A stretch of DNA of 36,367 nucleotides from positions 1 through 36,367 of the forward strand of contig CAJOKE010000016.1 of assembly GCA_905235225.1 (NCBI GenBank), given 5' to 3'. The notes beneath the pieces were generated by a model. The model had not been told where the DNA came from. It did no database searches and worked only from the letters and a program-made list of their open reading frames with translations. Origin of the DNA: Paludibacteraceae bacterium (GTDB lineage: Bacteria > Bacteroidota > Bacteroidia > Bacteroidales > Paludibacteraceae). This document shows positions 24,862-33,105 of this stretch, one piece after another (positions within the stretch are counted from its first letter, which is position 1; each line of letters opens with the position of its first letter). Position numbers and translations under genes: made by a program.

Positions 24862-25815
24862 TTGAAAATCAAACATATACGTGAAATTAAAGTGGGCATC
24901 GTTGCTGTCGTTTGTCTCTTCTTGCTCTACTTTGGATTTAACTTCCTTAAAGGGGTGAATATTTTCTCTCCTGTTCATAATTTTTATGGCACTTATGCCG
25001 CCGTTAATGGTTTGACGGAACAGTCGCCCGTTTATATTCGCGGCTACAAAGTCGGGCAGGTGGACTGGATTCATTATGATTTTACTGCGGACAGTGCTTT
25101 TACCGTGCGAATATCCGTCAATAAGGACATTAGTTTGCCTAAAGGGACAACAATGGATTTGATTGCGGACGGTCTGCTTGGCGGCGGTGCGGTTCAGTTG
25201 TCCGTTCCTACGGCAACACAGGCGGGATTTGCGACATCTTCTGAAAACTACGAAAGCGGAGATTTTCTCCCTACTCAAGTTATTCCGGGATTGATGGATA
25301 ATCTCTCATCCGGTCTGCTTGGTAATTTGGACAGTACTATACTTGCTGCCAAAGTATTGATCAAAAATGTCAACAACCAACTTGCTGATGACCATTTGCA
25401 TAGTGCGTTGGCGCGTATTGATTCTCTTTCCGGCGAACTGACTGTTTCTTCACACGCTCTTTCTCAACTCCTTACACAGCGTGTATCCGGTATTGTGGAT
25501 AATCTTGATACCACGCTCGCTAATGTTTCTGTTATAACTACGGATGTCCGTAATGCTAATCTGGCAGCAACTGTCGGACGGGTGGATACCGTGGTGGAGC
25601 ATGTTAATATATTGCTCGCGGATGTGCGCGCGCAAAAAGGGACACTCGGACAACTCCTTTATGACAAGTCGCTGTACGCTAATGTCAACACGACTGTACA
25701 ATCCGCTGATTCTCTCTTGGTTGACCTCAAAGCTAACCCGAGAAGATATATGCATTTCTCTCTCTTCGGTGGCAAGGACAAAAGTGACAAGAAAAAGAAT
25801 AAAGCACGGAAATAA
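24862..25815 (+). CDS. MCE-domain (MlaD-like) membrane-anchored lipid-transport protein
   Basis: This 317-aa protein has one N-terminal membrane anchor (about 12-30) and an MCE domain (about 37-115), as in MlaD, the substrate-binding part of ABC systems that move phospholipids between the two membranes. The start of the MCE domain is visible as FYGTYAAVNGLTEQSPVYIRG. A long helical C-terminal region (about 150-290) has periodic leucines, and the tail is lysine-rich. Translation appears to begin at TTG (24862), because the typical N-terminus KIKHIREIKVGI follows directly and no ATG is available before the anchor. The matching MlaE and MlaF genes are not in the window. The gene is 4 bp after the amidase, so the two are co-transcribed. 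Confidence 0.88.
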   Translation: MKIKHIREIKVGIVAVVCLFLLYFGFNFLKGVNIFSPVHNFYGTYAAVNGLTEQSPVYIRGYKVGQVDWIHYDFTADSAFTVRISVNKDISLPKGTTMDLIADGLLGGGAVQLSVPTATQAGFATSSENYESGDFLPTQVIPGLMDNLSSGLLGNLDSTILAAKVLIKNVNNQLADDHLHSALARIDSLSGELTVSSHALSQLLTQRVSGIVDNLDTTLANVSVITTDVRNANLAATVGRVDTVVEHVNILLADVRAQKGTLGQLLYDKSLYANVNTTVQSADSLLVDLKANPRRYMHFSLFGGKDKSDKKKNKARK

Positions 25816-25879
25816 ATTGTACACGGCGGATACTTATTCTTGAATTTTCTAAATAAGAAAAAAATAAAAAAAAATACTT

Positions 25880-25913
25880 CCCCTAATCTACAGCAGGTTA
25901 GGGGATTTGTTTT
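25880..25913 (+). terminator. Terminator of the amidase-MCE operon
   Basis: CCCCTAA (25880-25886) and TTAGGGG (25898-25904) form a 7-bp stem with an 11-base loop, followed by ATTTGTTTT. On the other strand long T-runs follow, so it could act in both directions. Confidence 0.65.
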
Positions 25914-26029
25914 GATAACTGACATACTACTATATGTTGTAAATCAACGAGTTACATGTTAATAACTTTTGCAACTTGTTGATTATCAGCATATAAAACG
26001 TAAATCGCTGAAATACATGTAAATACATA

Positions 26030-26057
26030 AAACTGCCAAAATGGCAAAACTGTCAAA
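26030..26057. promoter_or_regulatory. Paired 12-bp repeats next to the dnaA -33 element
   Basis: AAAACTGCCAAA (26030-26041) recurs as AAAACTGTCAAA (26046-26057), with one difference and a 16-bp period. The first copy overlaps a small inverted repeat, TGCCA-AAA-TGGCA. They end two bases before the -33 element of the dnaA promoter, a position fit for a regulator. No known binding site is recognised. Confidence 0.35.
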
Positions 26058-26059
26058 AT

Positions 26060-26090
26060 TTTGTGGTATCAAAAAAATGTTGTACCTTTG
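26060..26090 (+). promoter_or_regulatory. Promoter of dnaA
   Basis: TTTG (26060-26063), a 19-base spacer with an A7 tract, then TACCTTTG (26083-26090) match the Bacteroidota consensus. The leader before the GTG start at 26134 would be about 35-40 nt. The 19 bases ending in ATGTTGTACCTTTGCACCC are the same as in the amidase promoter. Confidence 0.85.
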
Positions 26091-26133
26091 CACCCGATTT
26101 CGGAAAAATCAATCCAAATAACAGTATTAAATC

Positions 26134-27501
26134 GTGACTGAACTCAATCAAAAATGGCAGCAATGCCAAGCTATTTTGCGGGATAACATGACCGCAACGG
26201 CGTACCAGACATGGTTCGCTCCGATTGTGCCGGTCAGTTACGATAATAATGTACTTGTACTGCAAGTCAAATCCCAATTCATTGTTGAGTACATTGAGGA
26301 AAATTATATTCCGATTCTTTCGCCGACTATCCGGCGGGTTTTTGGTCAGCAGACTTGTCTTGAGTATCGTGTCCTGCTTGATTCCGTTTCCGGAGCAGGG
26401 GCTACCGTTCCTTCTTCCGGCAGCAATTCTTTCGGGACAAACGTCATGCCTTTGACAACACGTGATACGCAGGAGGCGTTTGACACGCAACTCAATCCTT
26501 CATATACTTTTGATAATTTTATCTCCGGTGAGCCGAACAAACTTGCGCGCGTTGCCGGTATTACCATAGCAAAACAACCCGGATATACCGCTTTCAACCC
26601 CTTGTTTATATATGGTGGCAGCGGGGTGGGGAAAACCCATCTGGCGAACGCTATCGGGAATATGGTCGCTAAAAACGACCCGTCCAAACGGGTGTTGTAT
26701 GTCTCTGCCAACACGTTCAAACTGCAGTACATGGCGGCTACACAGGAGAATAGAGTGCCGGACTTCCTCAATTTCTACCAGCAGGTGGATGTTCTCATCG
26801 TGGATGATATACAGTACTTTACTTCCAAAGGTACACAGGACACATTTTTCCATATCTTTAATTACCTGCAGCAGTCGCATAAACAGCTGATCCTGACATC
26901 TGATCGCTCGCCGTTGCAGCTTAAGGATATTGAGGATCGCCTGCTTACACGTTTCAAGTGGGGACTTTCTGCTGAAATTCTGCATCCGGATTTCCAGTTG
27001 CGTAAGGACATCTTGACCTATAAACTGCATCGGGACGGAATTACACTCGGCGAGGATATCATTGACTTTATCGCCAATAATGTGCGGGATTCCATTCGCG
27101 ATTTGGAGGGCGTCCTTGCTTCTCTGATGGCATATTCGACCCTCACGGACAGAGACATCGACATGGCTCTTGCCGAACAGGTGGTCGGGCGGATTGTCGA
27201 GATTCAGCCCGAAAGTGTTGCCATCGACGATATTATTCGTGCTGTTGCCGATCACTACAATGTCCCCAAGGAAGCTATTTATTCTTCTGCACGGTCCAAG
27301 GAAGTTATGCAGGCAAGGCATGTTGTCATGTTGCTTGCCAAAGAACTGACGGCAAACTCCCTTGCCGAAATCGGTTCTGCTATCGGGGGACGGACACACG
27401 CTACCGTGTTGCATTCCCTGAAAATAATGAAAGACCAACTGGAGTTTGACCCCGTATTAAGACACCGCGTTTCGCAACTCAAAGCTGCCCTAAGGCGTTA
27501 A
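26134..27501 (+). CDS. dnaA: Chromosomal replication initiator DnaA
   Basis: DnaA binds and opens the replication origin with ATP. The 455-aa protein has domain I (about 1-80), a short variable linker (about 83-118) and the AAA+ domain with Walker A GGSGVGKTH (161-169) and Walker B LIVDDIQYF near 225. The C-terminal DNA-binding domain contains IGGRTHATVLHS near 423, where the family usually has GGRDHTTVLH, a small departure. The start codon is GTG; the N-terminus LNQKWQQCQAILRDNM fits the family. The gene has its own promoter and lies 9 bp before dnaX, suggesting joint transcription. Confident call. Confidence 0.96.
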   Translation: MTELNQKWQQCQAILRDNMTATAYQTWFAPIVPVSYDNNVLVLQVKSQFIVEYIEENYIPILSPTIRRVFGQQTCLEYRVLLDSVSGAGATVPSSGSNSFGTNVMPLTTRDTQEAFDTQLNPSYTFDNFISGEPNKLARVAGITIAKQPGYTAFNPLFIYGGSGVGKTHLANAIGNMVAKNDPSKRVLYVSANTFKLQYMAATQENRVPDFLNFYQQVDVLIVDDIQYFTSKGTQDTFFHIFNYLQQSHKQLILTSDRSPLQLKDIEDRLLTRFKWGLSAEILHPDFQLRKDILTYKLHRDGITLGEDIIDFIANNVRDSIRDLEGVLASLMAYSTLTDRDIDMALAEQVVGRIVEIQPESVAIDDIIRAVADHYNVPKEAIYSSARSKEVMQARHVVMLLAKELTANSLAEIGSAIGGRTHATVLHSLKIMKDQLEFDPVLRHRVSQLKAALRR

Positions 27502-27510
27502 TAATATATT

Positions 27511-29232
27511 ATGGAACATTATATCGTTTCCGCCCGGAAATATCGTCCGGCTACCTTTGAATCGGTGGTCGGGCAGCGTGCGCTTACAGAAACTTTGCGC
27601 AATGCCATACGCCAAAACCATTTGGCTCATGCCTATCTGTTCTGCGGACCGCGTGGAGTGGGTAAAACAACCTGCGCACGTATCTTCGCAAAAACAATCA
27701 ACTGCCTCAATCCGACTCCCGACCATGACGCTTGTAACCAATGCGAGTCCTGTATGGCGTTTAACGAGCAGCGGTCTTTCAATATCCACGAACTGGACGC
27801 TGCTTCCAATAACTCCGTAGAGGATATACGATCCCTCATTCAAGAGGTCCGTATCCCGCCGCAAATAGGGAAATACAGCGTTTATATCATTGATGAGGTA
27901 CACATGCTTTCTGCCGGAGCATTCAATGCCTTGCTTAAAACGCTTGAAGAACCGCCTTCCTATGCCATCTTTATCCTTGCAACAACGGAGAAGCATAAGG
28001 TCTTACCTACCATCCTTTCACGCTGTCAGGTTTATGACTTTGCACGGATTACCGTGGCGGACATTATTGCTCATCTGCAGTATGTCGCTCAGAAGGAGGG
28101 TATTACCGTTAGTGAAGAGGCTCTTAATGTTGTTGCGCAGAAGGCGGACGGTGGCATGAGGGACGCCCTCTCAATCTTCGACCAGTTGGTCGCTTTCTGC
28201 GGTAATGAAATAACGTACGCTCAGGCTATCGAGGTGCTTAATGTCCTCGACTCTGAATATTATTTCCGCCTTGTCGATATGTTGCGGAATGCCGATGTCT
28301 CCAATGCACTGCTGCTGCTTAATGAGGTCTTGGGACGCGGATTCGACGCAGGACATTTCGTTACTGGGTTCGCACAACATTTGCGCGATGTTCTGGTGGC
28401 CAAAGACCCCGCAACGGTTCAATTGCTTGAAACATCGGATGCCATTCGCAAACGATATGCCGAACAAGCTGAATCGTGCGAGGCCGCTTGGATTTTCCGC
28501 GCCTTGGACATTGTCAATACCTGTGATATTAATTACCGCACTGCGCGCAATAAAAGGCTGACGGTTGAGTTATGCTTGGTCAAACTGACGCAGCTGATGG
28601 CTAATCCTGCTCCTGTCGCACAACCGCAACACGCAGCACCTGCACCGCAATCCGCTAAACCGGTTCAACAACCGGCTGGGGCTGTCGTACAGCCGCAACC
28701 CGACAAAACCGTTGCTGCCGCGCAAATGCCGCAGAGACCGCAAATGCCGCAAATGCCATCCGTTCCCCAAATGCCGGCTATGCCGAATATCCCATCTATC
28801 AATATTCAACCGGCTACGGCCGGCAATCCGGCACCCGCACAGACGGGGCAGCAAACGGTACAGGAGGAAAACCGCCCTTTTACGGTTGACCAGTTCATTG
28901 ACGCGTGGACTGGCCTGCGTCGGATTTTTGCTGACGAACCGCGTCTCCTTGCTATTCTTAACGACCATTTGCCCGAACTCACCGACCCCGAACACTGCAC
29001 CCTCACCCTCGCTAATCCGTGGCAGAAAGAGGTCTTCAAAAAGGTCGGCAAAATGGCGATGGATCATGTGCGTAAAACACTGCATAACAGCAAACTGCAG
29101 CTAACCCTCAAGGTGGCTGAATACGAGATGTCCAACAGGGCATATACTCCCGAAGAAAAATACAAAGTGCTGCTCGCGCAAAACGGCGAGCTTGCCAACC
29201 TCAAATCTGCACTGGCACTTCAACTTGAGTAA
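27511..29232 (+). CDS. dnaX: DNA polymerase III subunit gamma/tau
   Basis: DnaX forms the clamp-loader core that places the sliding clamp on DNA. The 573 residues show Walker A GPRGVGKT (46-53), a zinc-binding set C65, C75, C78 and C81, Walker B YIIDEVHML near 129, and the LLKTLEEPP and TTEKHKVLPTILSRCQ segments typical of the family. After residue about 370 comes a Pro/Gln/Met-rich linker with repeated PQMP units, then a conserved C-terminal domain of about 120 residues. I see no typical frameshift site that would give a short gamma form. It follows dnaA by 9 bp and overlaps the ygiQ frame. Confident. Confidence 0.95.
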   Translation: MEHYIVSARKYRPATFESVVGQRALTETLRNAIRQNHLAHAYLFCGPRGVGKTTCARIFAKTINCLNPTPDHDACNQCESCMAFNEQRSFNIHELDAASNNSVEDIRSLIQEVRIPPQIGKYSVYIIDEVHMLSAGAFNALLKTLEEPPSYAIFILATTEKHKVLPTILSRCQVYDFARITVADIIAHLQYVAQKEGITVSEEALNVVAQKADGGMRDALSIFDQLVAFCGNEITYAQAIEVLNVLDSEYYFRLVDMLRNADVSNALLLLNEVLGRGFDAGHFVTGFAQHLRDVLVAKDPATVQLLETSDAIRKRYAEQAESCEAAWIFRALDIVNTCDINYRTARNKRLTVELCLVKLTQLMANPAPVAQPQHAAPAPQSAKPVQQPAGAVVQPQPDKTVAAAQMPQRPQMPQMPSVPQMPAMPNIPSINIQPATAGNPAPAQTGQQTVQEENRPFTVDQFIDAWTGLRRIFADEPRLLAILNDHLPELTDPEHCTLTLANPWQKEVFKKVGKMAMDHVRKTLHNSKLQLTLKVAEYEMSNRAYTPEEKYKVLLAQNGELANLKSALALQLE

Positions 29233-30895
29233 CGATCTGAAACTATATATCCCTACAACGCGCAAAGAATTGGAATTGCGCGGCTGGGATCAGGTGGACA
29301 TCATCTTTTTTTCGGGGGATGCCTACGTTGACCATCCGCAGTTTGGGGCTGCTGTTCTCTGCCGTGTCCTTGAGGCTGCAGGATATAAGGTCGCCTTGGT
29401 GCCGCAACCCGACTGGAGAGGAGACCACCGGGATTTTACCAAATTGGGGAAACCACGGCTCTTTTTCGCTGTTTCGGCAGGATCGATGGACTCCATGGTC
29501 AACCATTACACCGCTGCACGGCGGCTCCGTTCCGATGATGCTTACACTCCGGACGGCAGGGCGGGCGCAAGACCTGATTATTGCACAATCACGTACTGCC
29601 GGATTCTCAAACAGCATTTTCCCGATGTCCCTGTTGTTATCGGGGGCATAGAGGCGTCCATGAGGCGTTTGGCGCACTACGACTATTGGTCTGACCGCCT
29701 TATGCCTTCTATTCTGGTCGATTCAAAGGCCGACCTGCTTGTCTACGGCATGGGCGAAAAAGCCATGCTCGACATCGCGCGACGGGGAATCAGACACGAC
29801 ATCCCCCAAACGGCTTTCATCGGAACAACCGATGACCCCGATGCCGTTCACCTTCATTCTTTTGCGGAAGAACTGCACGACAAACGCGCACATGCGGAAG
29901 ATTTCAAACTAATCGAAATCGAATCCAACAAGATTCATCCTCATACAATCGTTCAGGACAATGTTGTCGTCAATCCGCCTTATCCCGTACAAACAACGGA
30001 AGAACTCGATGCCGTTTACGATCTGCCGTTCCAGTATTGCCCGCATCCCAAATACCGCGGCAAACGTATTCCCGCTTACGACATGATCAAGTTCTCCGTC
30101 TGCCTGCACCGCGGCTGCTTTGGCGGATGTTCGTTCTGTACCATTTCCGCACACCAGGGTAAACAGATTACCTCACGTTCCAAACAATCTGTCCTGAGAC
30201 AAATCGAGAAAATAGCCCGGTTGCCCGACTGGCATGGCGTCATATCTGACTTGGGCGGACCGAGTGCCAATATGTACCGTATGCACGGAAAAGATATGGC
30301 TCTTTGCGAAAAATGCGCCAGACCTTCCTGCCTGCAACCTGCTGTTTGTAAAAACCTTAACCGCGATTTCGCACCGCTGTTGGATATCTATCGCTCGGTG
30401 AGAGCCTTGCCCTATGTGCGGCATGCCTATGTCTCTTCCGGCGTACGCTATGACCTTATCAATGACGAGTATGGTCGCGAACTCATGACATACCATGTTC
30501 CGGGCCGGCTCAAGGTCGCACCCGAACATATTGCTGCCGAGGTCCTGCAACTTATGCGCAAACCGCTCTGGAACGACTATCTTCGTTTCCGCGATTTCTT
30601 CTTGCAGATAAACCAACAAAACGGTACGCATCAGCAACTCATTCCTTATTTCATCTCGTCGCACCCGGGTTGCACCGACAAGCACATGGCTCAACTTGCA
30701 CAGGAAACCAAACGCATGCACTACCATCCCGAGCAAGTGCAGGACTTTACGCCCACGCCTATGACTCTCTCAACCACCATGTTCTATACCGGGCTCAATC
30801 CCTATACGATGAAACCTGTCTTTGTCGCTCGTTCAAAAGAACAGAAACGCCGCCAAAACAGTTTCTTCTTCTGGTGGAAGAATAAAAACGCCTAA
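29192..30895 (+). CDS. ygiQ: YgiQ family radical SAM protein
   Basis: This 567-aa protein belongs to the YgiQ family, which has an N-terminal DUF-type domain, a radical SAM core and a C-terminal extension; the reaction is unknown. The iron-sulfur cluster motif is visible near residue 310 as RGCFGGCSFC (CxxxCxxC). The N-terminal segment IPTTRKELELRGWDQVDII is diagnostic. A further cysteine group, CEKCARPSCLQPAVC, follows the core. The ATG at 29192 overlaps dnaX by 41 bp; a TTG at 29225 in the same frame overlaps it by 8 bp and gives an N-terminus closer to the family, so the true start may be there. It ends the dnaA-dnaX-ygiQ run. Family call firm. Confidence 0.93.
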   Translation: MPTSNLHWHFNLSNDLKLYIPTTRKELELRGWDQVDIIFFSGDAYVDHPQFGAAVLCRVLEAAGYKVALVPQPDWRGDHRDFTKLGKPRLFFAVSAGSMDSMVNHYTAARRLRSDDAYTPDGRAGARPDYCTITYCRILKQHFPDVPVVIGGIEASMRRLAHYDYWSDRLMPSILVDSKADLLVYGMGEKAMLDIARRGIRHDIPQTAFIGTTDDPDAVHLHSFAEELHDKRAHAEDFKLIEIESNKIHPHTIVQDNVVVNPPYPVQTTEELDAVYDLPFQYCPHPKYRGKRIPAYDMIKFSVCLHRGCFGGCSFCTISAHQGKQITSRSKQSVLRQIEKIARLPDWHGVISDLGGPSANMYRMHGKDMALCEKCARPSCLQPAVCKNLNRDFAPLLDIYRSVRALPYVRHAYVSSGVRYDLINDEYGRELMTYHVPGRLKVAPEHIAAEVLQLMRKPLWNDYLRFRDFFLQINQQNGTHQQLIPYFISSHPGCTDKHMAQLAQETKRMHYHPEQVQDFTPTPMTLSTTMFYTGLNPYTMKPVFVARSKEQKRRQNSFFFWWKNKNA

Positions 30896-30922
30896 TCTTT
30901 TCCCCCTCTTTTCTTTACCCTT

Positions 30923-30953
30923 TGTGTCCAAATCCGATTTGGACACATTTTTT
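30923..30953 (+). terminator. Terminator of the dnaA-dnaX-ygiQ run
   Basis: The near-perfect palindrome TGTGTCCAAATC (30923-30934) and GATTTGGACACA (30936-30947) is followed by six T residues (30948-30953). It lies 27 bases after the ygiQ stop. Confidence 0.8.
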
Positions 30954-30970
30954 GAATTTTTATCAAGATT

Positions 30971-31058
30971 GTTTCTCCAAAACGTCCCATCTGTTTCTCC
31001 AAAACGTCCCATCTTTTTCTCCAAAACGTCCCATCTTTTTCTCCAAAATTCCCCCTCT
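30971..31058. repeat. Four-copy 22-bp tandem repeat
   Basis: The unit GTTTCTCCAAAACGTCCCAT plus CT occurs at 30971 and 30993 exactly, at 31015 with one change, and at 31037 with a decayed 3' half. The period of 22 bp is twice 11. The array directly follows the ygiQ terminator. Confidence 0.9.
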
Positions 31059-31072
31059 CTTTCCGACTTCTT

Positions 31073-31225
31073 CCCAAAGGTCGCCCAAAGGTCGCCCAAA
31101 GGTCACCCATAAGTCAAGCACAAGTCCCCCAAATGTCACCCATAGGTCATAGGGCATAGATAAATAACCTATAAATACTCGATGAATACTTACCGAATAT
31201 TCAGAAAAATCGTTCATAAATCGCA
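31073..31225. repeat. 11-bp periodic array, from C-rich to A/T-rich units
   Basis: The units CCCAAAGGTCG (31073, 31084), CCCAAAGGTCA (31095), CCCATAAGTCA (31106), a decayed unit (31117), CCCAAATGTCA (31128) and CCCATAGGTCA (31139) follow without gaps. After one odd unit, the 11-bp rhythm continues in a different sequence: ATAAATAACCT (31160), ATAAATACTCG (31171), ATGAATACTTA (31182), CCGAATATTCA (31193), GAAAAATCGTT (31204) and CATAAATCGCA (31215). It ends eight bases before the next promoter. Confidence 0.85.
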
Positions 31226-31232
31226 TATTTTA

Positions 31233-31264
31233 TTTGTACACTCCGATTTTTTGTTGTACCTTTG
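31233..31264 (+). promoter_or_regulatory. Promoter of the TerB/DnaJ gene
   Basis: TTTG (31233-31236), 20 bases with a T6 run, then TACCTTTG (31257-31264) match the consensus exactly. The leader before ATG 31301 is about 30 nt. Confidence 0.85.
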
Positions 31265-31300
31265 CGCGAAAATGTATCAAGTCTAAAAAACTAAGCAACT

Positions 31301-32080
31301 ATGTCAGTCGGAAAATGGATATTAGGTGGGTTGGGATTCGTTCTTGGCGGTCCGATAGGTGCCGTGATAGGCGTAGTCATTGGCTCCCTTTTTGACGGTG
31401 TTTCATGGTCGGGACAATTAACGGACGGAGATTCGGATGAACAGCAGCAGAGTGCTGATAACACACATCGGACGTATTCTAATCGCCGTCCGACAGCCGG
31501 AGATATTCGTGTGTCGCTGTTGGTCCTCATTGCCTGTGTGATGAAATCAGACGGGCGTGTCCTTAAATCCGAAGTCAATTATATCAAACCGTTTCTGATA
31601 AAAACATTCGGTGAAGATGAGGCTCTACAAGCCCTTCAAATGCTGAAACAGTTGTTGGAGAAAGAGATTGACCATGCCGCGGTGAGCCGGCAGATTGGCA
31701 ATAATGTCAATTATTCCACTCGTCTGGAAATCATTCATATGCTGCTTGATCTCGCCAATGCTGATGGCGAGTTTGCCGAACAGGAATACTCCATCATAGA
31801 GCAAATCGCCGCTAATATGCGGGTCACACCGAAGGATTTTGAATCCTTGGCATCATTGTACCGCAAAACCAAAGATCCGAATTGGGCATATACGGCTCTT
31901 GAAATAGAACCGTCCGCAACCGACGAAGAAGTGAAAAAAGCCTACCGGCGTATGGCGATGAAATACCATCCCGACAAGGTGGCTAATGCCGGAGAACAAA
32001 TCAAAAAACAGGCGACGGAAAAATTCCGCTCCGTCAATGAAGCTTATGAGCGCATAAAACTGCTCCGCCGTATGAAATAA
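31301..32080 (+). CDS. DjlA-like protein: glycine-rich membrane segment, TerB-like domain, DnaJ domain
   Basis: The 259-aa protein has an N-terminal glycine-rich hydrophobic segment (about 4-34), which may insert in a membrane. A TerB-like helical domain (about 68-185) contains [10 protein letters not shown] and DLANADGEF, the paired acidic loops of that fold. A C-terminal J domain (about 192-255) has the HPD motif in MKYHPDKV. J domains stimulate the ATPase of DnaK, so this is probably a membrane-linked co-chaperone like DjlA, though its partners are unknown. It has its own promoter, and the downstream permease gene has another, so it is likely a single-gene unit. Domain calls are firm. Confidence 0.88.
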   Translation: MSVGKWILGGLGFVLGGPIGAVIGVVIGSLFDGVSWSGQLTDGDSDEQQQSADNTHRTYSNRRPTAGDIRVSLLVLIACVMKSDGRVLKSEVNYIKPFLIKTFGEDEALQALQMLKQLLEKEIDHAAVSRQIGNNVNYSTRLEIIHMLLDLANADGEFAEQEYSIIEQIAANMRVTPKDFESLASLYRKTKDPNWAYTALEIEPSATDEEVKKAYRRMAMKYHPDKVANAGEQIKKQATEKFRSVNEAYERIKLLRRMK

Positions 32081-32130
32081 AATGGATAAAGATTGTTTTT
32101 ACTAAAAAACAACAAAAAAAAGAAGATATA

Positions 32131-32162
32131 TTTGCGTATCTCCTTTTTTTTTGCTATCTTTG
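32131..32162 (+). promoter_or_regulatory. Promoter of the polysaccharide-export genes
   Basis: TTTG (32131-32134), 20 bases with a long T-run, then TATCTTTG (32155-32162) fit the consensus. It lies about 20 nt upstream of the expected transcript leader of the GTG start at 32189 and is the only such promoter before the end of the window. Confidence 0.8.
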
Positions 32163-32188
32163 CGCGTTTTTTGAAGAAATAGATACCA

Positions 32189-33046
32189 GTGAAAGAAAAT
32201 AAGGAAACACAGTGGTCAACCGTTATCACCCCTCGCGACAAACTCCTCGCACTTGACTGGCGCGAAATATGGCGTTACCGCGATATGTTCGTCCTCTTTG
32301 TGGAACGTGCATTCCGCACTGCTTACAAACAGACAATCCTTGGACCTCTATGGTTTATCATCACACCGGTTTTGTCTGTCATTGTCTATGTTACGGTGTT
32401 CGGCGGTGTTGCTAAAATCCCTACTGACGGTGTCCCGCCCGTTCTGTTTTATTTGTTGGGCATTTCCGTTTGGGGCTATTTCGCTTCCTGCCTTAACTCC
32501 ACGTCCAACTCCTTTGTTTCGAATGCAGACATATTCGGCAAAGTCTATTTCCCGAGAATTATCATGCCTATGGTGGCGGTCACAACCAATCTGCTGACTT
32601 TCGCTATCCAACTGGCGATATTTTTCGCGTTTTACATCTATTATGCTGCTACTGGAACCGAACTCTCCATCCACTGGCAGGTAATCCTTTTCCCGTTCCT
32701 TATGTTGCTGCTCGCCTTAATGGCGATGGGCTTCGGTATGATATTTTCATCCATGACTACAAAATACAGAGACCTCCAAGTGATGTTGGGCAAAATAGTA
32801 TCCCTTTGGGTTTATGTTACTCCTGTTATCTATCCGATGAGTATGGTGACTAACCCGAAACTACACCTCGCTATGTCACTCAATCCGGTCACACCCGTCA
32901 TGGAGGCAATCAAGTTCTCGCTCTTGGGACAGGGACAGTTCTCTTGGCTGTGGCTCGCCTATAGCACATTGGTCACGGTTGTACTCTTGCTGGTGGGACT
33001 TGTATTGTTTAATAAAGTGCAGAAATCCTTTATGGACACGGTGTGA
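32189..33046 (+). CDS. ABC-2 type permease, Wzm-like (first copy)
   Basis: This 285-aa inner-membrane protein belongs to the ABC-2 permease family that exports lipid-linked O-antigen or other surface polysaccharide with a Wzt-type ATPase. It has a cytoplasmic N-terminus (about 1-50) with RAFRTAYKQTILGPLW, the usual amphipathic entry to the membrane domain. About six hydrophobic segments and a conserved [12 protein letters not shown] loop (here SMTTKYRDLQ) follow. The start codon is GTG at 32189; the distance to the promoter supports it. It is a paralogue of the next gene, which shares [20 protein letters not shown] and the C-terminal pattern. The polysaccharide is unknown. Confidence 0.9.
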   Translation: MKENKETQWSTVITPRDKLLALDWREIWRYRDMFVLFVERAFRTAYKQTILGPLWFIITPVLSVIVYVTVFGGVAKIPTDGVPPVLFYLLGISVWGYFASCLNSTSNSFVSNADIFGKVYFPRIIMPMVAVTTNLLTFAIQLAIFFAFYIYYAATGTELSIHWQVILFPFLMLLLALMAMGFGMIFSSMTTKYRDLQVMLGKIVSLWVYVTPVIYPMSMVTNPKLHLAMSLNPVTPVMEAIKFSLLGQGQFSWLWLAYSTLVTVVLLLVGLVLFNKVQKSFMDTV

Positions 33047-33105
33047 CACAGGTTGATGAATAATGAAACGATTGTACCCTGACCAAATAAATGCCAAAAT
33101 TGTAA

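Larger units (their letters stand above)
25816..26059. other. AT-rich intergenic region before dnaA
   Basis: Besides the terminator (25880-25913), the promoter-proximal repeats (26030-26057) and the dnaA promoter, this stretch holds a 7-bp inverted repeat, AATCAAC (25943-25949) with GTTGATT (25979-25985). It also holds a short direct repeat, AAATACAT, near 26011 and 26021. There is one weak DnaA-box-like word, TTATCAGCA (25984-25992), which is not enough to propose a replication origin. No gene is seen. Confidence 0.5.

Noticed and set aside
25914..26059. Possible replication origin upstream of dnaA
   Set aside because: The region is AT-rich with some repeats, but only one weak DnaA-box-like word is found, and Bacteroidota origins are often not next to dnaA. 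A strand-composition plot of the whole chromosome would decide.
29030..29060. Possible programmed frameshift in dnaX
   Set aside because: The run CAAAAAGG is near the C-terminus, lacks the A-AAA-AAG form and has no clear downstream stem. A shift there would not give a gamma-type product.
30833..31110. Minus-strand open frames with repeated WDVLEK/GRFGE-like peptides
   Set aside because: They are translations of the 22-bp and 11-bp tandem arrays. They run over the ygiQ 3' end and its terminator and have no promoter or family features.
30971..31225. Possible CRISPR array
   Set aside because: The units follow one another directly with no spacers of unique sequence, they are too short, and no cas genes are present.
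32080..32115. Possible terminator after the TerB/DnaJ gene
   Set aside because: The potential stem GTTTTT/AAAAAC is made only of A-T pairs apart from its end and lacks a proper T-run after it.
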